Of a DNA stretch of 64,000 nucleotides, positions 1-10,076 are shown piece by piece. The notes under the pieces were generated by a model. The model saw only the letters and a program-made list of their open reading frames with translations. It searched no databases and was not told the origin of the DNA. How positions within the stretch are numbered: position 1 is the first letter of the stretch; the number at the start of each line of letters is the position of its first letter. Source of the DNA: Roridomyces roridus (lineage: Eukaryota; Basidiomycota; Agaricomycetes; Agaricales; Mycenaceae); the NCBI GenBank assembly GCA_029378245.1, contig JARKIF010000026.1, forward strand, positions 248,001-312,000. The letters are read 5' to 3'. A program made the position numbers and the translations under genes.

Positions 1-1
1 T

Positions 2-2420
2 TATCCCTCCGAGGTATTACATCCCCAGCATCTTCAAAACCCAGATCTCCTTTCCGTGTTGCGCATTTGGAATGTGCTATACCGGCTTCCCGAATCGGAT
101 GTAGACTTAAACAACATCTTTGATGTTCTGGACTTACTCGCACTGAAATGGGATGCACTCGTGCCGCTTACCAAGGTATCAGGAGCCGATTCGGTGGATA
201 TCAAGGCTATCCGAGAATTTCTCGAGGATCCTGATAAATGTGGTCCATTGTTCATGCCTCGAAAAGAAATCTTGCGTTTCGCAGCCCTCCAATGCATACG
301 ACGCCTAAAGGACGATTCGCAAACGAACTTCACGGGGTTTCAATTTTCCAATACGCAAGTACCTATCTCTTCCCTCCGAACAGATTTTTAAATTGCAATA
401 GGCATGAATGGATCTCACTATTGTGTCGTTGCAATCCAGATGCCGAGCTATTAGGGGCCCTCAAAGATCTCAACCTTGCGCAATGTTGTTCCGTGCTCGA
501 ACTGCACACGGAGTATCACTTGTATCAGCATCAGTCCGGCCTTTTGCAGCCCAAATGGTTTGCCGCGATTGTGTTGTGGATTCGGGTGGGTCATGAATCT
601 ATGGCAACGTTAACTGATCTGCTCAAAAATAAACGGCGTGCAGCGATCTGCTGATTGTTCCGTGAACTGCCGTTTGATTTATCGTCGGCAGGCCTTCCCA
701 GGACCCCGAACCCGTCCTGTCATGAGACCACTGTCATACTCTGAGCTCACCCCACGAGTAACTGTATACGCACCGACATCCGCAGTGAACAAGCTCGGTA
801 TGACCACCTTGTTGCGGGTATCCACTCAAGCTCTGCCCCCGAACTCGTGGTGCCGAAACGTTTGTCGAGGTCGGGCACTGTTACAACGCCGCGGCGAGAG
901 AGGTCCATTTTGTCCTATCTCTGAATCGTAAGGTACTGCAAGGCCCTAGTGCAATCGGCTTGTTTGAACTCTGGTACCGACATCCACACCGGCAAGTACT
1001 TGCCTTTTATTCAGAGGTTTTCTGACGTGAATACAGCTGCAAACCCAGTCAAGCGCGAAGACAAGCGGTCCAACCTTCTGCGATTACTTACCTTCGGTGG
1101 CTGCGGCATGCCGCTGGCTCAAATCCGTGAACTGGTCAAATTGCCTCTCCCTCATCCTCAGCTGCTTTAGTCTATCGCGCCTTCCTCATGTTCATACGGC
1201 GAACGGCATCGACGCCTTCTTCCTCATCAACGACCCCGACATCATGAGCAAGATGGCTGGGGTGGGATAGTGCAAACAATCTGCGCAAGGTGTTCGAGGA
1301 GGCAAGAACTCACGCGCCATCAGCTTTATTGACAAAATTGATCCGATGGAGCGTGAACGTTTGAACAGGTGCCGTGGATTTTTTTGTTCGTTGCTCAGAA
1401 TAATTTCTCATTACACTTTAGACCAACGGTGAAGTCAAGCACAGTCTCGTGTTCCAGCTCCTCACCCTCATGCACGGCACGCTCAAACATCGTCGTCACA
1501 GTGGCCGCCACCAACCGACTCAACTCCATCGACCCTGCTCTCCGGCGATTCGACTCGTTTCGACCGTGAAGCCGACAATGTTATTCCCCACCCGACTGTC
1601 TGTTATTCACACGAAGAACATTAAGCTTGCCGAGGACGTCGACCTGAAGCATCCTGCGGCACTCAACTTTCAAGGTTACGTCGGTTCCGATGTCGCTTCT
1701 CTGCGCTCTGAGGCTGCCATACAGCAGATTCCCTAGAAGATGTACCTCGTCGACCTGGACGAAGACGCCATCGTCACCAGAGTTGACGCGGTGCTCAGCT
1801 CACTCGACATCTTATGCTTCCCTATCAGCACGTCTGAAGACTGACCCACGATCATCTGGTCTCGAGAAGGTCAAGCAGGAGCTGCAAGAGGCCGTGCATG
1901 GAGTATACGTATCCCCACAAGTTTCCAAAGCACGGCATAGTGTCTTCCCCATCAAGGGCGGCCCACACTGTGTCACTGCCCACGGTATGGTTTGATGAAT
2001 CCGAGGCCAACGCCGCTCGTAACGCCTTCAACGAGGTTTGGGCGGCAGCACTTCATAATATTTTTTGATGGACTGGACTCGACGAAGGCGCGTGGTGACT
2101 CGAGAGAGGCGACGCTGAAGAAGCGGGTGACGCTGTGTGCTCCACCAGAACCTGACGGAGGTGAACGGTACGAGCATATATCATTGTTAGTCTGACATGG
2201 GACTTGTTGTGCCGCAGAATGTACTTATGTAGATATCTTATTCATGGAGGAAGAGATACAAGGGCAAGTCGTACAAAGACTACTTGGTGAGTAGGTGGCA
2301 GTAGGTGGTCGGGGTCCTGGGAAGGCACTGCCGACCATGAATCAAACGGCAACGCACGGAACAATCAGCAGATCGCTGCACCGTCTTCAATTGCAGATGT
2401 ATCCGGATGACCCCTCTTGA
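2..2420 (+). CDS. 3' part of an unknown protein gene, hosting a transposon in its last intron
   Basis: The reading frame is open from the left window edge, so the 5' end lies outside. A three-exon model (2-336, 402-585, 2397-2420) keeps the frame throughout: the first intron (337-401) has a weak GTTTCA donor and a TAG acceptor; the second starts GTGGGT at 586 and ends TTGCAG at 2396. The predicted 180-residue tail is acidic/leucine-rich with no domain I recognise. The second intron would be about 1.8 kb because an inverted-repeat element sits inside it; without the element it would be about 60 nt, like other introns here. The model is inferred from splice signals only. The alternative is a broken gene ending near 400. 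Confidence 0.4.
633..2384. mobile_element. Inverted-repeat element carrying a CDC48 relic (Pack-type)
   Basis: The first ~75 bases (from about 633) reappear as a reverse complement at about 2310-2384, including the shared core TGCAGCGATCTGCTGATTG and the later block CCTTCCCAGGACCCCGA, with a few mismatches and indels. The interior shows no transposase, only the decayed CDC48-like sequence. This is the arrangement of a non-autonomous DNA transposon that captured a host gene. I see no clean target-site duplication: the flanks ACGG/CCGT look like part of the terminal repeat. The exact ends are therefore uncertain by several bases. Confidence 0.6.
1000..2200 (+). pseudogene. CDC48: Decayed CDC48/p97 AAA-ATPase copy
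   Basis: Fragments in all three forward frames follow the order of Cdc48. PVKREDKRSNL and QIRELVKLPLPHPQL (about 1050-1165) match the N-D1 linker and start of D1. FFLINDPDIMSKMAG lies near 1220-1258 and NNLRKVFEEA near 1275-1305. TNRLNSIDPALRRFD is at about 1520-1555, HTKNIKLAEDVDLK at 1610-1650, GYVGSDVASLRSEAA at 1675-1720, GLEKVKQELQEAV at 1860-1900 and FFDGLDSTKARGDS at 2060-2105 (D2 Walker B region). Frameshifts, stops and missing segments (Walker A of D1 and much of D2) rule out function. A GT...AG stretch at about 1369-1421 interrupts the family's continuous sequence, so the copy came from genomic DNA rather than from processed mRNA. The functional gene must be elsewhere. Confidence 0.85.
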
Positions 2421-2463
2421 AGTGGACTCTGATTCAGGCCTCAATTTTTTTAGATCCAGCTGA

Positions 2464-2942
2464 GTCTGACCGAGTAGTAGGAATCATACACGGGTTATTC
2501 ATTGTCAGTCGGTTGGTCCTCCTGGAATTCCATGAATGATGTTAGACCATGTCTCTCATACTCTCTATTCCACTTTTCCACCACCAAGTTCATCAGCCTC
2601 AGCGCCTTGTGCAAAAAGTCGAAAAAAAACAAGCTGAAATAAATGCGCTATTGGACAAAATCAATGGAACGAAAAAAAGTGAATGCATGAGTGATTCAAG
2701 TTGTTTTCCCGGCTCACATCGTGTTGGCGGAAGCTCGGAGAGCTGATGCGACGCCACTACCATCTGGTAGAAGTCGCCGGAACTTGATGGAACATTCTAG
2801 ATACTTTTCTGTGTAGTATATAAGGAGCTCGAGTGAGCTCAACCAATTAATTACTTTCTTCCTCCCTTCCATCCCGCTATCTGCTCAACACATCGTCTCA
2901 AACTGGTGCCGAAGCTTTTTGAGTTGATACTCTGCCTCGATA
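2464..2942. other. Intergenic; orphan plus-strand TATA box
   Basis: No credible coding sequence. A TATATAAGG-like box at about 2817-2825 is followed by a pyrimidine-rich stretch (2850-2880), the look of a plus-strand fungal core promoter. The next feature on that side is the 3' end of a minus-strand gene, so the promoter has no visible partner. Confidence 0.4.
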
Positions 2943-4899
2943 TCAGTACAGCTCGCAAATCCACACGGAACAAAACGCACCAATAAGAGGACTCCCCGCC
3001 GCATACACCCCCATAATCTGTAAACCCCTTTGCACATCACCTCTCAACGCCCTTTCCTCCTCCCCAGGCGGCCCAACCTGCGCCCCAACACTCGCAGCCC
3101 ACGAAATGCGAAACGTCTCGGCACTCCTGGCCTCCTCCATCACCACCCTGCACGCCAACGTCCCCAGAGTCCCTGCAATTGGCGCTACCACCGCACGGTG
3201 TGCACCCACCCGTGCGTCGCCCAAACACTCGAGAATCGCACGCGCTGCAAAAACGGATTTACCTGCCGCGGACTGGTCGATATCTGAGCTGTTGGGACCG
3301 CGGTGGAGGCGGATGGCTGCCGCTGCTGTCAAAGCATGGACGACGACGAGTGCGCGTGCGGGACCCGAGTCGGCGTCGGGGGATGTCGGGTAGAGGGCAT
3401 AGATCGGCGGGAGGGTTTCCCAGAATTGTGTTATCCGTCGGTCGAGGCGGGTGTATGAGGTGATGTACGAAGCGCGAGCGTGGGGTTGCATGTCTGTGGA
3501 TAAGTGAGCCGACAAAGAATTGCATAGAAATTGGAATACGCACCGGGCGCCCAATTGGAAGCAAGCCGCACAGCCCGGTAAAGCAAGACCGACGCCTTGG
3601 CATGGAGCATAGCTATGGGACCCAAAGGCCCACTCCCATCCTCCGCCAGAAACCTCCTGACTGTCTCCTGCCCCCGATACCCAGGATGCAGTGCCCCAGC
3701 TTCATAGTCGGAAATCTCGAGCGGCCACGGCGCATCGATGTTCGCCAGCGATTCGAGAATGCACAACGATGTCCCACTGCCGCTGTGCAAGGCGATGTGG
3801 AGGTTGCTCTGCAGCGTAGCGACGGCCCAAAAACCGCGAATCCGCTCGCCCTCCTGGACGCTGCTGTCTTGCGCCGCCGCCGTCAGGCCGAAAAGGGGCG
3901 GCGACGCCGAGCGCGCGGAACGAATCTTGTGATATTGATGTCCCATGACGAGCGTCGCAGCGCCGTTGGCGTGAAACTCAGCCTCGAGGAAGCGTTTGTT
4001 GTGGAAGAGGTATGTCGTAAGCAGGACTTGAGCTTGAATGGTGTGGATGACGTGCAATGGGGGCACGTTGGCAGAGATTTCTGTCGCGATGTGTTCTTGT
4101 GCGCGTTTGAGGAAGAGGGGCTCGGATGAGAGGAAGGGCTGGGACTGGGAGAGATGAATTCCCCAGAGGTAGACGACGCAGAGGAGGGCAGGAGAAGGTC
4201 GGCGTTCGTCGCCAAAGGCGAATGGGAGGAGTGCTGCATCCCGGAAGCGTGTGGGGTGCAGGAAGAAGCCGAATTGGGTGGCATGAGGGAGGAAGGATCG
4301 AAGTCTGCAAACTTGTAAGTTGGAACGCACGGGATTGAAGCAGCTCACAAGGACTCAATAACGACAAGGGGAGGTTCCTGGAATCCCAAGAACGACCCGT
4401 CGGAGGAACCGCCTGCTGGGAGGTGAGTGAAGATGTCCAAAAAAAGGAGAACCACAAACCCGCTGAAGATCCGCTGAACGGCGATCCGGGAGCAGCAGAC
4501 GACGGCCACACCCCCCCTCCGCCGCCCTGTAGCTCATTCAGCTGAGACTGCAGGCGGAACACGGTATGCTCCAGCTCCTGAGTCCGGGACAAGGAGTCGT
4601 TGAATTCGCAGGGGTCAGCCTTGGGCATTCTCCGGCATGGCCCGCATGTCGGTTTCTGATGTGCCAGTCAGTTGGAGTTTCTTCGAACGAGCGATATACG
4701 TACGACGCCGTCGCATTTCTGGGCTATGATCAACAAGGATGCAACGAAAGTACAAGAGGACTCACGATTTTGAGATGCCTGAGTCAAGAAATGAGACGGA
4801 TGCGGTTCAAATGGACGCAACAACATACCTGCAGTTAAGGCACGCCTTCCCTCTCCGTAGTGGTGTGGAGTGACCTTGGTTCTTGGCTTGAGAAGACAT
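2943..4899 (-). CDS. Zn(2)Cys(6) fungal transcription factor
   Basis: Seven exons (4829-4899, 4766-4778, 4704-4718, 4460-4655, 4349-4415, 3544-4304, 2943-3493) add up exactly to 558 codons. The N-terminus carries a binuclear zinc cluster with cysteines at about residues 20, 23, 30, 37, 40 and 49 (CLNCRHLKIKCDGVKPTCGPC), followed by a short coiled coil (QELEHTVFRLQSQLNEL). The remaining ~430 residues form the helical middle-homology region of fungal regulators (EPPLVVIESL, FFLHPTRFRDAALL, AFWAV-like blocks). It should bind DNA in the nucleus; its targets are unknown. Two exons are micro-exons of 13 and 15 nt. The start follows a TATA box by about 40 nt. A paralogue with the same architecture lies at 33773-35776. 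Confidence 0.9.
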
Positions 4900-4934
4900 C
4901 TGAGGATCGTGAGCTCAGTCATGGTCCAAAAATG

Positions 4935-4944
4935 TTTATATATT
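4935..4944 (-). promoter_or_regulatory. TATA box of the Zn2Cys6 gene
   Basis: On the minus strand this reads AATATATAAA, about 36 nt upstream of the ATG at 4899. That spacing supports the chosen start. Confidence 0.55.
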
Positions 4945-5574
4945 CGAGAGTTGCTGCACGAAGAGGCGCTCCGCAGCACCGTCAGCGTGAATCCAGGACA
5001 ATGAAATCAGTTTTATCGCTCTCCTACGTTTTGGAGGAAAGCATCAGCCTTTGGGTGCTGCGGAATTGCCTCTAGCGGGTGGCGGGCCCTCCGCAGTCGG
5101 CCTCGGAGGCTACCTGGAGCAGGTAACCCTGTTCCGTTGCCACTGGACCACCCGTTGCCTTCCGTTGCCTAGGCTGTGGGATTCCCCGTGACGTCTGATG
5201 CACTGCAAAAGCATGGATCCAGGTCAACGCGCTCGGACGGGCGCTGACTCCTGGGTACACCGGGAGTTTCTGGAACCCTCAGTAGCGCGCGGAGGTATGA
5301 CCAAGGGATGACTGGGCCGCCGCGGATCACGGCGATACCGAGCTGTGCACAGAGATGGAAAACGACAATGAATTTTGCGTCGAAGACATTGTTCCGCTGC
5401 CGTTCATTGACGATAATTGACGGAAGAGGAGGAAGACAGGCATCGAAGCACTGCCACTCGGCAATCATTCCTGATTTTGCGCTTGCCGTTTCCCTCCCGC
5501 TGACAACGCGCCCGTTGCTGCCTTGTCCAACTGTGTCTACAGAATAACAAGAAACGTTCTGAACGGCCTACAAG
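4945..5574. other. Intergenic, no gene seen
   Basis: Only short overlapping frames without family resemblance. It separates the promoter of the Zn2Cys6 gene from the 3' end of the first PPxY membrane protein gene. Confidence 0.4.
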
Positions 5575-6262
5575 CTACAAAGAACTATACCCAGGCGGAG
5601 GCTCGTCAGACAATCCCAACGCCCACGCCGACTGCATTTGCCTCTCCAGCTCGTCTATCCGTCTCATCAGCATCGCATTCCTATCCCTCGCTACCTTCAA
5701 CAACTCTTCCAAATCTCGAATTTCGTTCTCCCCCGCCATCGCCAGACTCATCCGCGAAGAACTTATCGTCAGGCGATCAACGTCCACCATCTGCTCTTGC
5801 ACCCTCCGAAGCTCGTTCTCCAGATACTGTCTCCGAAGCGTGGAGCTGTCTCCAATGCTACTGTGTCGGGTTTCTGGATCTCCTGCCGCGATCTTTTCTG
5901 CTGGAAAAGCCGTGTCCGGTGGGATGACTGCCACGGTGAGAGCCAGCCCCTCGCGTGTGTCTTCATGGATTTCCACAATCTCTCCCTGTATGTTCAGTTA
6001 GACTTTAACCCGTTGAGTCATATGGTGAGTAACACACCAGAGAGTCCGTGCTCATCTCCTCTTCCATGAAGTCTGACTCATTAATACGGATCAAGCGCTC
6101 CCCCTCCGCCCTGTGTCGACGCCGGCTAGAGAACTTGCTTGCGTAGAGCCAAGCGCACAAGAGGAGCATCCCGAGTATCACTGGTGGTAGCACGATGGCC
6201 AGTAATGTCGATCTCGACATTGTAGGAGTCTGGTCGTGGACTGTCCTGCGGGGCGGAGGCAT
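5575..6262 (-). CDS. Single-pass membrane protein with C-terminal PPxY motif, paralogue 1
   Basis: Two exons (6038-6262 and 5575-5985), 211 residues. A short N-terminus (MPPPRRT...) is followed by one hydrophobic helix (LLAIVLPPVILGMLLLCAWLY), then an Arg-rich stop-transfer stretch. After the intron comes the conserved cytosolic block EIVEIHEDTREGLALTV, an acidic/Ser linker, a coiled coil (RRQYLENELRRVQEQMVDVD and LEELLKVARDRNAMLMRRID) and the tail SDEPPPGYSSL. PPGY fits the PPxY consensus bound by WW domains of Rsp5/Nedd4 ubiquitin ligases (known for that motif; its use here is inferred). An in-frame upstream ATG at 6286 is possible, but the shorter start aligns with the paralogues. It is the last member of a four-gene minus-strand tandem array. 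Confidence 0.8.
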
Positions 6263-6524
6263 GATGGAGGGAGAGAGGCGGGGCATGGCGTGAAAGGTGC
6301 AGCGCCTTCAGTGATATTTAAGTGAGGAAGATGCTGTTAAGTGAAGTGATTGTTGCTGACACGATATTCATCATTTTTCTCAGATATTCAGCCGCAGATG
6401 AGCGCCACGCCGCCTACATTTATCAGAGATCCACAGACTCCTGATCCGTACGTTGATCCTCTGTTCAAATTAGAGTACACTGATGTTACATGTAGCAGTC
6501 GAAGGCGCAAGTATCCGAATAACT

Positions 6525-7267
6525 TCAGCTATACCGAGGCGGGGCATCTGAATCCGATGCTGATCGCGACGTTGCCTGCACCTGCCTCTCAAGCTCCTCC
6601 ATGTTCTCCCGCGCCACCTGCAATAGCTCCCCGAAATTCACTTCCTCGCCGTCCGCATCGTGATTCTGTCTTGATGACGTGGACGAGGGCTCGACGTCGG
6701 GCATCTGCTCCGAGTCTGCAAGTCGCACCCTGGAGAGTTCTTGCTCGGGGTGTCGGCATCGGGTTCGTAGTGCTGAGGCACCCTCGGATCGTGTTGCGAG
6801 TGCAGATTCGGGTTCTGGCTCCTCTTCCGAGCGATGTATCCCCTCCTCTTCCGACGCGTTGACCACCAAATTGGGCCGCGGGGGCACAGGGGGCGGCGGT
6901 CCTCGAGTTTGATCTGCCACATTGACGTCTGCGGGGAGGACCACAACCGAAAGTGTGAGTCCCTCCCGCGTCATTTCGCGGATATCCACAATTTGTTCGG
7001 GTTCCTAATTTCAGTTAGCTTGCAATTGGCCAATGGCCGGGAAGAATGGACGCGACGCACCGCTTCACTGGTACCGGCCAACAAATCTGTATCCGAACGC
7101 TCCTCCGTCCTCAAGCGCCTCCGGGATGCCATCCTGGTCCGAATTATCTGCCAGCAAGCAAGGAGGCAGACGATTGGTAGAATCACAGCGGCGATGATGG
7201 TCGGCCTAAGATCAGTACTGTCCAGGGTGGCTCTGCGTTGGTAAGGGGACGGTGGTTGTGGCGGCAT
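6525..7267 (-). CDS. Single-pass membrane protein with C-terminal PPxY motif, paralogue 2
   Basis: Two exons (7061-7267, 6525-7004), 228 residues, with the same intron position as its neighbours. It starts MPPQPPSPYQRR, has one TM helix (TIIAAVILPIVCLLACW), a basic flank, then EQIVDIREMTREGLTLSVVV, a Pro/Glu-rich linker, a coiled coil (FGELLQVARENMEELERQV) and the C-terminus DAPPRYS. PPRY still fits PPxY, although the preceding WALGLSDE segment of the other copies has diverged. No signal peptide is visible, so the helix probably acts as a signal anchor. Function is unknown. Confidence 0.78.
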
Positions 7268-7580
7268 CCTAATATTATGGGGGGTATATGCGAGCACGGT
7301 GCTCCCTCACGGAAAGGGTATGATAGAATCCTGGACGCTGAATGCCCCAGAGACGTGGTATATATGTGCGGTGCGGATTCTCTCTGATCGTTGCCGTGCA
7401 TGGCTGATACCATACTCTTTGAAAGGCGCCATGCTGTGGTTTGACGTCACCGTTGTAACCCGTGGGTGGCATGAATTCAATAGTAACACGGGTTCATGTG
7501 GTCGGAATTCTCGATCGTCAAGGTATGTACGAAAGAAAGGGTGTACAAGTCTGACATCTTCACATGCCACAGAGAACCAC

Positions 7581-8858
7581 CTACGTACTAATACTATACC
7601 CCGGTGGAGGTTCATCAGACAATCCCAAAGCCCACGATGACTCCATCTGCCTCTCCAGAGTCTCAATCCGCGCCGTCAGCGCCGTATTCTTGTCCCTTGC
7701 CAGCCGCAAGAGTTCCGCGAGATTGAACTCTCCCGAGTCCGCACCGGGTTGTGCAGTAGAACCCAAAATCGAGGCTAGACTTTGTCTCGATATCGATGTG
7801 GACGAACCCGTGGTGAGCTCATCGACGTCCACCATCTGTCCTTGAATTCTACGGAGCTCTTCTTCTAGGAACTGCCGTCGAGCTGCTTAGTGAGCGGCAC
7901 GAGTATACACTCGCGAGTATGAGTACTCGCAGAAGTTGGGAAAACCATACTCGCACTCGCACGAGTATTGATGGCGAGTATTTGTGTATTAGTAAGCAAC
8001 TTTCGCGAGTATTCGCGAGTCGCAAGTAGTTGCACTCAACGAGTTGGAATACTCGCGAGTTGCAAATTATTTGTGAGTTATTCATGAGTATCATATATTT
8101 CAGTTACCAAACTATGTACTATCATCATCAATGACAATAACTCTCGCTGATCCTGAGGCTTCTGCTGTAGCAAGGTTTTTGGAAACCAATACTCGCACTC
8201 GCACGAGTAGCACAGCCACCACCCACTCGCGAGTATGAATACTCGTACTCGCGAGTGAAATGCCGCGAGTATTCGCAGCACTCGATACTCGTGCCGCTCC
8301 CTAGAGCTGCTGCGTCGCTCGCGACGCTGTTGTACCGAGTTGCGGGTTGGGATTCAAACTCGGGCTCGGGCTCTTCCTCTGAACGTCTCAGAGTACCCTC
8401 CCCCGACTGGGTGACCTGGGCCGGCTCAGGCTCCGGAAATGGCATCTTCTCGCGCAGTGGTTCCGCCGGAAGGACAACAACCGTAAGTGTATGCCCCTCC
8501 CGCGTCATTTCGTGGATATCCACGATCTGCTCCTGCGTTCAAAAGTCAGTTCACAGTCAACACAGCATGCATCACGACGCACCGGTTGGGTCTCCATCAT
8601 GATGGGACCCGGAATTGGCGTATCTTCCTCCCCGATACCCAACTCGGAACCATTCGCCGAGCTCAACAAATCCCAATTATCCTCCCGAGCCGTCCTGCGG
8701 CGCGGTTGTGCGATTAGTCTGCGGATCTTAGGCCAGCATGCGAGGAGTAGGCAGGGTGGGAGGAGAACAGAGGGGATGATGATGGAGAGTAACTTGGATG
8801 CTGAGGAGCCTTCTTCTAGCCTGCGTTGAAGTTGGCCATGGTGAGGGGGCGGGGGCAT
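7581..8858 (-). pseudogene. PPxY membrane protein paralogue 3, split by a hAT-type MITE
   Basis: Exon 1 (8583-8858) encodes MPPPPHHGQLQRR..., one TM helix (LLSIIIPSVLLPPCLLLACW) and a basic flank. Exon 2 starts at 8532 with EQIVDIHEMTREGHTLTVVV and runs into the inserted element at 8303. The frame resumes after 7888 with RRQFLEEELRRIQ, the coiled coil and the tail SDEPPPGYSIST. Ignoring the element and one 8-bp target duplication leaves a single uninterrupted frame of 267 codons that lines up with the paralogues, so the gene was intact until the insertion. In its present form translation would run into the element and stop near 8128. Confidence 0.85.
7888..8303. mobile_element. hAT-type MITE with 8-bp target duplication
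   Basis: The 416-bp element starts TAGTGAGCGGCACGAGTAT and ends with the reverse complement of TAGGGAGCGGCACGAGTAT (18 of 19 match). It is flanked by GAGCTGCT at 7880-7887 and 8304-8311, an 8-bp direct repeat. Terminal repeats starting TAGNG with 8-bp duplications are characteristic of hAT transposons. The inside has no coding capacity and is packed with palindromic ACTCGCGAGT-type motifs, so the single strand could fold back extensively. Confidence 0.88.
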
Positions 8859-9248
8859 TGTAAGTTATAGCGGCTAGGGCAGCATGCTAATTAGTGACTC
8901 TCACGTAGACCGCAAGACACAGTGGGAGTGCTCACGACGACACGACGGCAAGCGGAAGGAAGGGAAAGACGGGGGGTTGGGAGACTACACTATTGAGACG
9001 TGGCAAGGCAACGAGGCTATATAGGTGCGATTCCTTTTGGGCGCTGCAATCAGTGGGATGCTCAAATTCATTGAACGCGACTCGGATGCACTCCCGCGCT
9101 GTGCGATTGATGATGGGCGCTTCATCGTCGTAAGTGCGGCCGTGTGTGGGCTATATCAAGTGCTGCCAGTGAGTACTTAAGTACTTACTTCGAGCTCCTT
9201 CGCACTGCGTTTTTCTCCAGACTAAAAGTTTCCACGAGTGAACTTCGA
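8859..9248. other. Intergenic between PPxY paralogues 3 and 4
   Basis: No gene seen. A TATATAG-like motif on the minus strand near 9018 may belong to the promoter of paralogue 3. The rest is unremarkable. Confidence 0.35.
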
Positions 9249-10076
9249 CTAATTGCTATACCCAGGTGGAGGGTCATCAGACAACCCCAAAGCCCACGCC
9301 GATCGCATCTGCATCTCCAATGCCTCAATCCTCTCCGTCAGTGCAGTGTTCTTCTCCCTCGCCAACTGCAAGAGTTCTGCCATGTTGAACTCCTCGTCGG
9401 CACCGCTATTCTGGCGAGTGGGACTGCCTAGGATTGTAGCTAGACTTTGTCGTGACGACGTTGGCGAACGCTCGGTGAGGTTGTCGACATCCACCATCTG
9501 CTCCTGCGCTCTCCGGAGCTCGTCTTCGAGGAACTGACGCCGTGATTCTGCGACTGCTGTTGGTGGCGGTTCAGAAAGTCTACGTCTAGGCGCTTCCTCA
9601 ATGGCGTCGGGATTGACTTTAGACGACGGCGACGGCGAAGGGGGCAGCTCCGGATGCTTCTCGCGAGGGAAGGAACTGGACAGATCCAAATCCGCTGGAA
9701 GAACGGCGACTGTGAGGGTAAGTCCCTCCCTCGTCATTCCATGAATATCGACAATTTGCTCCTAGAATGAACCCAGTTCGTTAGTGCGGATGCATGAAAT
9801 AGGCCTACGGCGACGCACCTCGGAGAATTCAGAGTCCACCCCGCCGACCTCCGACCTCCCCATGGGACTCGAGTTCGATATCAGTCCCCCATTGCCATCC
9901 GAGCTTGGTTTTGAACTCCGCCGCACACGCCTCATGAGTTTATGACAAAGCCCGCATCGCAGAGCGAGGAAGAACGAGATGCCGAGGAGGATCGAAGGGA
10001 CGATTATATTGGCCAGCGCGATTCCTGACTGGCCCGCCCTGCGGGTCAGTGGGTATGGTAAAGGCATTGGTGCCAT
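9249..10076 (-). CDS. Single-pass membrane protein with C-terminal PPxY motif, paralogue 4
   Basis: Two exons (9819-10076, 9249-9761), 256 residues. MAPMPLPYPLTRR is followed by one TM helix (ALANIIVPSILLGISFFLAL), a basic stretch (MRRVRRSSK) and then EQIVDIHGMTREGLTLTVAV. A Pro/Ser/Glu linker leads to the coiled coil (RRQFLEDELRRAQEQMVDVD; LLQLAREKNTALTERIEALE) and the tail SDDPPPGYSN. The intron falls at the same codon position as in the other three copies (donor GTGCGTCG just before the conserved block). It is the first gene of the minus-strand array and looks intact. Confidence 0.8.

Noticed and set aside
1000..2200. A functional CDC48 gene
   Set aside because: Multiple frame changes, stops and missing Walker A and D2 parts.
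3030..3603. Several plus-strand frames of 85-115 codons
   Set aside because: They are antisense shadows of the last exons of the Zn2Cys6 gene, whose exon phases close perfectly on the minus strand.
7581..8858. Two separate genes at 7581-7835 and 8128-8858
   Set aside because: The 8-bp target duplication and restored frame show they are halves of one gene.
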